In this document: piece by piece, positions 22,671 to 30,500 of the stretch
How positions within the stretch are numbered: the stretch's first letter is position 1
How the letters are laid out: every line of letters starts with the position of its first letter
Assembly: GCA_016926875.1 (NCBI GenBank)
Contig: JAFGNU010000090.1
Span: 1-33,893 of the forward strand
From: Anaerolineae bacterium
GTDB taxonomy: Bacteria > Chloroflexota > Anaerolineae > Aggregatilineales > Aggregatilineaceae
Length of the DNA stretch: 33,893 bases
Reading direction: 5' to 3'
Position numbers and translations under genes: made by a program
The notes under the pieces: generated by a model
What the model was told of the DNA's origin: nothing
What the model saw: only the letters and a program-made list of their open reading frames with translations
Database searches by the model: none

Positions 22671-24902
22671 TCAGGGCGTGTCGTTGTACACGCGGTAGCT
22701 GATCCAGATCGTTGTGCCCTGGCGGTTATCAATTCGCATCACGGCGCGCTTGCCTTCGGCGGTGTAGATGCCGATCACCACGCCGGTGTTGACCTTATCC
22801 GTGCCAACGCCGGTTGCGTTGTTGATCACAGCCGGGGTGAGTGCATCATAGTGCGCGTTCTCATAGGTCGTGCCGCCCAGGATGCCCATCGTCGCGCCGT
22901 TCTGCATGGCGATGTTGTAGCCGTCCCAGGTGAAGTCAACCGTCCCACCATACAGGTCCCAGTCGGTCCACTCGGTGAGTTGCTGGCCTGCCTGGTCGGC
23001 ATACAGCGGGTAGTCGGCGCGGTAGGTGATGTTGTACATGTTGTTGTTTTCGTTGTTTTCCTGCACCTCGTTGTTCAGGTCCGCGATCACGGCCACGGTG
23101 AACACGCCGGTCCCGATCAAGGTGCCGGTAAGCTGCACCTGGGTGCTTTGGCCCCCGGCCAGCCCGTTCACAAACGCCGACGTGTAGACGCTGCCCGGTT
23201 CAAACGTAGCCGCGACCGAGAACTGGCCTGCCGCGCCGCCGCCCGTGTTGCGGATCGTGACGGTCGCGGTAAAGGGCTTGTTCGGCACCGGCTGCGCCGG
23301 GTTGAGCACAACGGTATCGATCACCAGATCGGTGTAGGGCGCGATGGTAAAGGTAGGCGTGGCGGCCAGCGTGGGCGTCGGCGGCGGCTGGAGCACTATC
23401 ACGGTCGCCAGGTCGCCGCCGGTTTCGGTATATTCGGTTTTGATCCAGCCCACCCCGCCCTGATAATCGACGTTTAGCCAGCTATAGTCCGGGATTGCGC
23501 CCAGGATACGCAGCACATCCCCCTGGCTCACCTGCCCGATCTTGTCGTAGTTGAATCCCGGCCCGGTGCGCACGTTTAGCACGTTCGCAGTCACGGTGGC
23601 CCAGGCGCCCTCCAGCGTGGCGGTGGGCACAGGCGGCTCGGTTGGCGGCGGGGTGGCGGTCGGGACTTCGGCAATCTCTTCGCCACCACCCTCACCCTCA
23701 ACCGGCAGCGGGTTGGTATCGTCGTAGCGCGCCACAACGGTCGGTCCGCCGTGCGCTCCCAGCTCGTATACAACGGCCATCCGCACCATGTCGCCGTTGC
23801 CAAATTCTGCCGGTCGCATCGTGCCCTGGACCAGCGGCAGCGCCGTGCCCTGCTTCAACCCCTCCCGGATCGCGGTTGTATCGGGGCCATGCACCGCGAT
23901 CATGCCGCGCAGGTACCAGATCGCATCATAGGCCGCCGCCGACAACGGGCCGGGCACCTGTCCAAATGCCAGCACGTAATCGCGCAGGAAGATGCTGGTC
24001 GCGCGCCCACTGTAGGCATACGACCACGAGTTGGCGCCCAATACACCCTCGGCCAGATCGTCCGGCAGCCCGCCCGCCCGCGCGGCTTCTTCTGCATGGC
24101 GGTAGGCAAAGCGTCCGTTCCACCCGCTGTCACGAAGCTGGCGCAGCAGCGTAACCACGTCCTGGGGTGTCCCCCACATCACGACGCCGTCAGGATTCAG
24201 GTCCAGCAGGCGCTGCGCCTCATCGGTGAGCGGGGTGCCGCTCGTTCCGAGGATGCGGTCGGCAGGCTGTAAGCCGACGGCGCCCAGCGAGTTTTCAAAA
24301 TCGACCAGCGCTTCGGTCGCTTCGATGTCGGTTTGCACCAGCGCGATGTTCTGAAGACCGAGATCGGCGGTCATGTAGGTTGCCAGTGCGGCGCTGTAGA
24401 AACGCTCGGCGGCACGGATGCGAAACAGCGTATCCGAGGTGTCGGAGTCGGTCAGCGTGTCGCCGGTTGCCCCGGTCAGCACCGGGAGTTGAAGGTCGGC
24501 CAGGTCCTGGATCGCTTCCGGTGTCAGCAGGTTGGTAGCATCCGGGCCAAGAATAGCGATAAAGGTGTTGGCACTTAGCTCGCCGATAGCGTCGCGCAGT
24601 TCCTCAGGGCTGGTTGGGGCGCCGCTCAGTGTGACCAGCTTAAGCGTATACGTAACGCCATCCGGCCCACGCACGCCGCCCGCGGTGTTGATCTGGTCGA
24701 TGGCTAACTGCGCGCCGCTGGCTGCGTCGCTGTCTGCTCCGCCCAGGTAAGCGATCCATAATTCGGTGCTTTCCTGGACGGCAGGTGCGGCCAGTGTCAG
24801 CGGGACGGCTGCCCCGACGAGCAACAGCACGACCAGGATCAGCCCAAAACCAGGCCCGCGCCATGCTGTGAAACGTCCGATCAAGTTTGACTGGTGAGTC
24901 AT
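22671..24902 (-). CDS. Exported periplasmic-binding protein with SH3 and CARDB-like domains
   Basis: A 743-residue exported protein. A signal peptide (about 1-38, ending LAAPA) leads to a type I periplasmic-binding domain of the branched-chain amino acid receptor class (about 40-390; AYLGGADSDAASGAQLAIDQIN and ILGPDATNLLTPEAI are typical). After a Thr/Pro linker comes a bacterial SH3 domain (about 430-490; TANVLNVRTGPGFNYDKIGQV), then a second linker. A CARDB-like beta domain follows (about 525-620; PFTATVTIRNTGGG and DLNNEVQENNENNN), and the last 120 residues are unassigned. No permease or ATPase gene adjoins it, so it may be a surface receptor rather than a transport subunit. The ATG at 24902 has GGAGG 5 bases upstream; the Met four codons earlier overlaps that ribosome site and is less likely. 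Confidence 0.88.
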   Translation of the reverse strand: MTHQSNLIGRFTAWRGPGFGLILVVLLLVGAAVPLTLAAPAVQESTELWIAYLGGADSDAASGAQLAIDQINTAGGVRGPDGVTYTLKLVTLSGAPTSPEELRDAIGELSANTFIAILGPDATNLLTPEAIQDLADLQLPVLTGATGDTLTDSDTSDTLFRIRAAERFYSAALATYMTADLGLQNIALVQTDIEATEALVDFENSLGAVGLQPADRILGTSGTPLTDEAQRLLDLNPDGVVMWGTPQDVVTLLRQLRDSGWNGRFAYRHAEEAARAGGLPDDLAEGVLGANSWSYAYSGRATSIFLRDYVLAFGQVPGPLSAAAYDAIWYLRGMIAVHGPDTTAIREGLKQGTALPLVQGTMRPAEFGNGDMVRMAVVYELGAHGGPTVVARYDDTNPLPVEGEGGGEEIAEVPTATPPPTEPPVPTATLEGAWATVTANVLNVRTGPGFNYDKIGQVSQGDVLRILGAIPDYSWLNVDYQGGVGWIKTEYTETGGDLATVIVLQPPPTPTLAATPTFTIAPYTDLVIDTVVLNPAQPVPNKPFTATVTIRNTGGGAAGQFSVAATFEPGSVYTSAFVNGLAGGQSTQVQLTGTLIGTGVFTVAVIADLNNEVQENNENNNMYNITYRADYPLYADQAGQQLTEWTDWDLYGGTVDFTWDGYNIAMQNGATMGILGGTTYENAHYDALTPAVINNATGVGTDKVNTGVVIGIYTAEGKRAVMRIDNRQGTTIWISYRVYNDTP

Positions 24903-25011
24903 CGTGTCCTCCATTCGGCATACAGGTATGAAGCCGGGGGCCGCGCGCTAAGCCGGTCACCGGTCGGCATGTCCGGCGATAGGTGTGTGGATTGTCGGGT
25001 GTCATATCGCG

Positions 25012-25041
25012 GTTATAGCCTGTATGTATGTTGTACACCAA
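25012..25041 (-). promoter_or_regulatory. Possible promoter for the binding-protein gene
   Basis: On the minus strand TTGGTG (25041-25036), an 18-base spacer and TATAAC (25017-25012) match the consensus at 3 of 6 and 5 of 6 positions. The leader would be about 100 bases. Confidence 0.35.
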
Positions 25042-25106
25042 ACCGGCCAAAAGTGTAAATATCACTCCGGTCAGGTTTCCACAGGCGAAACGCCCGCCGG
25101 GAGCAC

Positions 25107-25135
25107 TTGTCAATTCGCGGGATTGGTGCGAGAAT
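25107..25135 (+). promoter_or_regulatory. Possible promoter for the BON-like gene
   Basis: TTGTCA (25107-25112), a 17-base spacer and GAGAAT (25130-25135) give 9 of 12 consensus matches. Transcription would begin near 25142 with a leader of about 100 bases. Confidence 0.4.
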
Positions 25136-25242
25136 GCGCCTACACGCATTACACCTGCGGGGCAACGCTGCCAGTTAGCGTTTCTCCGGCGTTCGGAGCG
25201 CGGGGGCATGTATCCACGCCGGGGAACGAGGAGGAGAACACC

Positions 25243-25482
25243 ATGAGGATGTGCCAGCACACCCTGCTTCACCGTTTGATCGTGCGTGCCCTGAAACGTA
25301 ATCCCTTGACCGCCCGCCAGTCGATCTATGTGATTTTGCACGGCTATGATGTGCTGCTGCGCGGCACCGTCACTCACCCGGACGCGATCCCGGAAGCCGT
25401 TGCTACCGTCGAATCGGTTGCACCGTTTTTGAACGTTTATTCGCGTCTGCGTGTCAGCCGCGCGCACGAGGCATTGATTTAA
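25243..25482 (+). CDS. Small BON-like protein
   Basis: A 79-residue protein. Residues 25-75 resemble a single BON domain: a helix-strand stretch ending YDVLLRGTVTHPDAIPEA, then a helix and a final strand FLNVYSRLRVS, the usual GxV...V pattern. BON domains bind phospholipid or protein surfaces. No signal peptide or membrane anchor is seen, so it is probably cytoplasmic. The ATG was chosen because AGGAGGAG sits 6 bases upstream; the frame stays open for another 86 codons upstream, but those lack a ribosome site and would extend through the proposed promoter. A second Met two codons in is also possible. It converges on the deformylase gene. Confidence 0.65.
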   Translation: MRMCQHTLLHRLIVRALKRNPLTARQSIYVILHGYDVLLRGTVTHPDAIPEAVATVESVAPFLNVYSRLRVSRAHEALI

Positions 25483-25533
25483 AGCGATTGGCTGTTAGCT
25501 CTTGGCGATTGGCCGGTGAGAAGCAGGCTATCT

Positions 25534-25600
25534 CACGTCTGGTATCAGACGTGCAGCAAAGCGTTCATCCGGCTTTTAGCTAACCGCTGACCGCTAAAAG
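25534..25600. terminator. Two hairpins between convergent genes
   Basis: The gap between the BON-like and deformylase stops holds two perfect inverted repeats: CACGTCTG-GTAT-CAGACGTG (25534-25553) and CTTTTAGC, 12 bases, GCTAAAAG (25573-25600). The first has an 8-base-pair stem and four-base loop. Neither has a long T-run. They may end both transcripts, or be remnants of a dispersed TTAGC-type intergenic repeat. Confidence 0.5.
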
Positions 25601-25648
25601 CTATTCACTTAGCGCCATGCCGGACCGGCTGGCAGTAACGAGGCAGGG

Positions 25649-26152
25649 CTACCGCTTCAAAAAGTGGGCCTGGCTGCGCAGGCAAAACGACTGCGCGTCA
25701 ATCGCACGGGATACTGCGAGGATGCCATCCAGGTGATCGGTTTCATGCTGGAGCAGTTCGGACAGGGCATCTTCCAGCAGCATCTCGTGCTCGTTCCAGT
25801 CAAGATCGCGGAACGTGATCCGGCACGACTTGTGCCGCCGCACCCGGACAAAAATATCCGGAAAGCTCATACAGTCGTCCCACAGTTCGAACATCTCGTC
25901 GCTGAGCTGGTCCAGCACCGGGTTGATGATTGGCACCGGGTGGTCAATGTTCATGTAGATCAGGCGCTTCAGCACGCCGATCTGCGGGGCGGCGACGGCA
26001 CGCCCGGCCCCGTACCGGGCGCGGAAGTCCAGCAGCGTATCGTGCAGGTCATCAACCACGGCGGTCATCTGCGGCAGTTCGTCCCGCTGGACGGGATCGC
26101 AGACTGTGTACAGCGCCGGGTGACCGAGTAACAGAACCTCACGGACAGGCAT
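25649..26152 (-). CDS. Divergent peptide deformylase
   Basis: A 167-residue protein of the peptide deformylase family, which removes the formyl group from the first Met of new proteins. Motif 3 is LLQHETDHLDG, with His136, Glu137 and His140. Motif 2, normally EGCLS, reads DDCMS with metal-ligand Cys94 kept. Motif 1, normally GxGLAAPQIG, reads GAGRAVAAPQIG, with two extra residues. All metal ligands and the catalytic Glu are present, so activity is possible. The altered motif 2 and lack of a neighbouring fmt gene suggest a second, specialised deformylase rather than the main one. It lies 127 bases downstream of the L,D-transpeptidase on the same strand, with a repeat element in between. Confidence 0.8.
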   Translation of the reverse strand: MPVREVLLLGHPALYTVCDPVQRDELPQMTAVVDDLHDTLLDFRARYGAGRAVAAPQIGVLKRLIYMNIDHPVPIINPVLDQLSDEMFELWDDCMSFPDIFVRVRRHKSCRITFRDLDWNEHEMLLEDALSELLQHETDHLDGILAVSRAIDAQSFCLRSQAHFLKR

Positions 26153-26192
26153 CAGCAGACTCTTTCGTATGTGATACGGCTAAACGCGATCT

Positions 26193-26242
26193 GCTCCCCC
26201 TCGTCATTTCGAATGGAGAGGGGGCCGGGGAGTGAGGCCAAC
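26193..26242. repeat. GC-rich intergenic repeat, copy 2
   Basis: This 50-base stretch between the L,D-transpeptidase and deformylase genes matches 11286-11335 at 42 of 50 positions without gaps. It starts GCTCCCCCTC and ends GTGAGGCCAAC. Unlike copy 1 it lacks the opposite arm, though its own CTCCCCCTC and GAGAGGGGG parts are complementary enough to form a short hairpin. Confidence 0.65.
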
Positions 26243-26279
26243 CGCCAGACAGTCGCCACCGCAAAAACTGGCATAAACC

Positions 26280-27347
26280 CTATTTATACTCGCCCGAACT
26301 ATACACGTACACATACGGCGTATCAAAGCCGCCGTCGGCGCTCCACTGAAACGCCCATTGCGCATCGGTGATCGTCATGTTCACACAGCCGTGACTGTGC
26401 CGGTAGCCGAACCCGTCATGCCAGTAGGTGCCGTGTAGTGAGATCGCCTGGTCATAGTACATCACGTAGGGCACGTTTTCGAGGAAATAGAAATCCGACT
26501 GGCCTTCCGCGCCGCTCATATGCCCGTTGACCTGGCGCGACCAGACGGTAAAAAGACCTTCGTTTGTAGCCCATTCCGGCAGCCCGGACGAAATCAGCGT
26601 GGCGAAGACCGGATCATCGCCTTCATACGCGATCAACACTTGTTCGTACAGGTCCACGCCGAACCAGCGGCCCTTTGCCTGGACCGGGCGTTCGACCGGC
26701 AGCACGCGCGCGACGCTGGTCTGCCGAATCCATGCTTCCGGCCCCACGAGATACCATTCCCAGCCATCTAGCTCGATGGATGCAAAAATGTTCACGCGCG
26801 TGTAGCGCTCGATGATCGGGCGCTCCTGGTTGCCAGCCGCGCCGGGATAAGGGCTGGGATAGGACGGGATCAGCACCCAGGCCATCGGGTATCGCAGGTC
26901 TTCATCCAGGTATACGCCCGCGAACTGGCTGGGCCGCGCGACGGCAAGCTGGCTGTCCGGCATCCACTGCCCATCATTGATTTGAATCCAGTTGCCCTGT
27001 ACACTGGTGACGGTCACGTAGTTAAAGCCCTCGTCAATGGTACCGATCGGGTTGCCGCCCGGCGCGTCATAGATGGTCGCTGCGCCGCCGACGATTTTGC
27101 GAAAGGCGAAGCGCGCGATCTCGTCCTCGTTGATCGCCAGGGCGCGCGCGTTGGGGTTGGGATGCAGCAGCATTTCGTCCAGCAGCATTTGATACTCAAC
27201 GCTGGGCAGCCCGGCGGTGCAGCCCGGTCCAAAGGGTTCATTCAGACACAGACCGGGATCAGGATCGGCGGAGACGATGCCCACCGGAACGATCAGCGAC
27301 ACACTCAGCAAACACAACACGGTGATGATCAGGCTGCGGCGTAACAC
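26280..27347 (-). CDS. L,D-transpeptidase (YkuD family), exported
   Basis: A 355-residue exported enzyme. A signal peptide (about 1-28, LRRSLIITVLCLLSVSLIVP) precedes a region with an SH3-like stretch (near residues 85-125, IYDAPGGNPIGTI...WIQINDGQW). The catalytic YkuD domain occupies the C-terminal third. It has the ISLHGTYW motif and the active site HSHGCVNM with Cys321 and its neighbouring His. Such enzymes form 3-3 crosslinks in peptidoglycan or attach proteins to it. The start codon is a GTG at 27347: GGGAGGT lies 7 bases upstream, whereas the Met 15 codons earlier would add residues ahead of the signal peptide and has no ribosome site. It may share a transcript with the deformylase. 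Confidence 0.88.
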   Translation of the reverse strand: MLRRSLIITVLCLLSVSLIVPVGIVSADPDPGLCLNEPFGPGCTAGLPSVEYQMLLDEMLLHPNPNARALAINEDEIARFAFRKIVGGAATIYDAPGGNPIGTIDEGFNYVTVTSVQGNWIQINDGQWMPDSQLAVARPSQFAGVYLDEDLRYPMAWVLIPSYPSPYPGAAGNQERPIIERYTRVNIFASIELDGWEWYLVGPEAWIRQTSVARVLPVERPVQAKGRWFGVDLYEQVLIAYEGDDPVFATLISSGLPEWATNEGLFTVWSRQVNGHMSGAEGQSDFYFLENVPYVMYYDQAISLHGTYWHDGFGYRHSHGCVNMTITDAQWAFQWSADGGFDTPYVYVYSSGEYK

Positions 27348-27354
27348 GGTGACG

Positions 27355-27361
27355 ACCTCCC
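27355..27361 (-). promoter_or_regulatory. Ribosome site fixing a GTG start
   Basis: GGGAGGT on the minus strand is 7 bases before the GTG at 27347 and places the start of the L,D-transpeptidase directly at its signal peptide. Confidence 0.65.
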
Positions 27362-27517
27362 AAACACGTTCAAGATGGTATTTTAACGCCAATTGCTACC
27401 AGCTAACGGCCAATGGTTTAACTACCAACCACGAATCATTCTCTCATTGCCCAACATTGTAACAAATTCGGCCCTACGCGGGTACAACCCGTGCGCGCCG
27501 GTTGGCCAACGCGTGCG

Positions 27518-30500
27518 CTACGCCAGCGATTGCGCAAACTGCTCGATCACCCAGCGCAGGTTGGCGTTGCCGACCGATTCCAGCGCGACCTGGCAGGCAG
27601 CCTGGGCGGCGGGGATGGCGTCGGCATCCCGTGCCCGGTTTGCCTCGGCCAGCAGCGCCAGCGCGCGGTCATCGCCTGTTGTATGCCCGGCGTCGAGCGT
27701 ATCGTGCCGCTCGTCCAGCAGGTCCAGCAATGTGCGGATCGTGTCGGCGCTCTCGCGCGCCTGGTTCAGCGCGGCGTGGGATTTGGCGAGCAGCGCGTAG
27801 ACAAACACCAGGTCTTTTAGATCGGCCTCGTCGCTGCGGTCAAACAGCGCCAGCGACTGCTGCGCCGCCTGGAGCGTGGCCCGCCGCCGGTCGAGTTCGT
27901 CCAGCGTTTCGCGCAAATCTTGGGTTGCGCGCCGTGCTAGGTTGGCATAGGCCGTGACCTTCTGGTAGAACTCGGCGGCCAGTTCGAGGTCGCCTGCCGC
28001 GCGGTACGTATCGGCCACCGCCTGGAGTGTAACGCTGATCCGTTCGTCGCTGCGCGGCACATACGCCATTTCAATTTCAAGCGCCTCGTTCAGCGCGGTG
28101 TGTGCCTCGTCGTACTGCTGGTTGTCGCCGTACAGCCGCCCCAGGGTGCGCAGCATATCCGCGTAGGTGACGGCCTGTAGATCGCGGTCCATATAGACCA
28201 GCGTCTCGTGGTAGCGCGCGATGGCATTCGGCAGATCGCCGCGCGCCTCGTGCACCTCGGCCAGGCTGCGCAGTGTTTGCACCAGCCGGGCGTTGGCCTG
28301 CTGCGGCTGGCTTTTTTCGGCTGCGAGCGCGTTTTGCAGCGGCTCGACCGCGTCGTCAGGCCGCCCGTCGGCGTGCAGCACTTCGCCCAGTGCGCGCCAT
28401 GTATCCGCCGCCGCGACCGTGCCGGGTGAATGGTGCTGCAAAGCTTCGCGGTAGGACTGCTCGGCCTCGGTGTACTGCTCCTGGCTGCGGTGCGCCTCGC
28501 CGATGGCGTGATGCGTCAGCGCGATCTCCTGCGGGGACTGGTCCGGCAGGTCTTTCGAAATGTCGAGCGCTTCGGCCCAGGCGGTGCGCGCTTCGTCATA
28601 GCGGCCCATCTGGGCATAGGCACGGCCCAGGCAGCGCAGCGTATTCGCGCGGTCGCGGGCGAACAGCGACACGGTTTGATAGGCCAGCGCGGCGCGGTAG
28701 TTCTGGATGGCGGGCGTCAGCCGCCCGGCGTCGCGGTGCAGGTCGCCCAACTCGCACAAGACCGCGCCCAGTTCTTGCTCGGTGCCCCACTGGCGGGTTT
28801 CGTCGCGGGTCTGCTCGTAGATTTGCACGGCTGCCTGGTCACCGGTCGCCGCTGTGACGCGCGCCAGCAGGTGCAGAATGTCGCGCGACTGGCGCGACGA
28901 TGTATCCGGCCCCAGGACGTTCAGCGCCCGCCGGTAGACCTGCGCGGCCTCGTGCAACTGGCCCTGCGCCTCGTGCGTCTGGCCCAACGAGCGCAGCACG
29001 TTTGACGTATGTACCACGCTGACGTCGGGCATGATCCGCAGCATACTCAGCGCGTCCTCGTACACACCTATTGCTTCGGCGTAGCGGTTCAACCCGCCGA
29101 GGGTGTGCGCCAGTGTGGTCAGGATGCGTGCGGCAACGTCCGGGTGGGTATCGCGCGGGACGTGTTCCAGCGCGGCCTGGTAGCTCTCGATGGCCTCAGA
29201 CGGCTGGCCGATCTCGATCTGCACGTCGCCAATCGTTTCCTGGATCAGCCCGCACCGCAGGGTGTCCGGTTCGTGATCCAGCGCGGCTTGCAGGTGATGC
29301 AGCGCCGCCTCCTTATTGCCAAGCTGGCGATGCGCGCGCGCGGTCAGTTCGTGGGCCAGGGCATAGGTGGCCGGATCGGCCTGTACCGCCTCGTTCAGCA
29401 GCGGTTCCAGGGCCGTGATCGCGTCGTCCAGGCGGTCCAGCGCGATATACGCTTCGCCCAGGTCGCGGCGCGCGGCCCAGGCGGCGGGCGTGCCGGGGAA
29501 GTGTTCCTCGGCAGTGTGCAGCCCACGCTCGGCGGCGGTGATCGCCAGGGCGGGGCGCTCGTTGGCCAGCAGGGATCGCGCGGCCAGCCCCAGCACCAGT
29601 ACGCGGACTGCCGGGCGTGGATCGCGAACGGCGTCATCGGCGCGGCTCGCCAACAGCTTGAGCCATTCGTGCATCGACTGGCTGGCGCGGATCGGGCGCT
29701 GCATGGCCTGCTGCGTGCGGGCGCGGATCGCCTGCGCATAGCCGATCTGCTGCAAGTCCGGCGCGGGCTGGCGGGACAGGTGATCGACGATCTCCTGCGA
29801 GACGTCCAGCGCGGCAGACAGGCGGTTGAGCGCGATCAGGGCGCGGTGCAGCGCGATCTGCGTGATCATGTAGCCGTCCGGGTCAGCGGCGGGGTCTTTA
29901 TGTGTCAGCGCCCGCCGGTAATTGGCGACGGCGCGGTCCAGGGCGCCGGTGATCTGGTAGGCATCGGCCAGGTGGTGCAGCGCGATCCCGATCCGGGCTT
30001 CGTCACGGTCGGGCATACTCTGCGCCTGCTCTACCTCGCCCGTGAAGGCGTCCAGCGCGCCCGCGTGATCCCCGGCCTGCCACAGCGCGCGGCCCAACGT
30101 GCGGTAAGCGTCGGCGGTGTCTCCCGGCGCGCGGCCCTGCTTCAGGTGATCGATGGCCTCGCGGGCGGTATCGGCAGCCTGTTGGTGATCGCCCGCCACT
30201 AGGTGCACCGCCGCCAGCAGCCGGAGCGTGCGCCCCAGCAGCACCGGGTCCGGCGCTTCCTGCGCCTGCTGAAGCTTGAGCGCGGATTCAAACGCGTCGC
30301 GCGCGGCGTCAACCTGCCCGTCACTCGCCAGCGACGCGCCCAGCCCGCGCCAGATTTTCGCCCGCGCGGGATCGTCCTCGTCGCAGCAGTTGAGCGCCAG
30401 GCAGTAACCCCGGATCGCTTCATCCAGGCAGCCCTGCAAGTGATACACTTGCGCGCGCAGGTGTGCGGCGTCTTCTTTTTCCTGGTCCGCGATTGCTTGC

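Larger units (their letters stand above)
24903..25242. other. Divergent intergenic region with candidate promoters
   Basis: This 340-base gap separates the divergent binding-protein and BON-like genes. It holds the two promoter candidates listed separately and a short TGTATGTATGT run near 25020. No gene or structured RNA is evident. Confidence 0.5.

Noticed and set aside
29009..30202. 397-codon open frame on the plus strand
   Set aside because: It is antisense to the STAND-TPR gene and has no domain or ribosome site that I can see.
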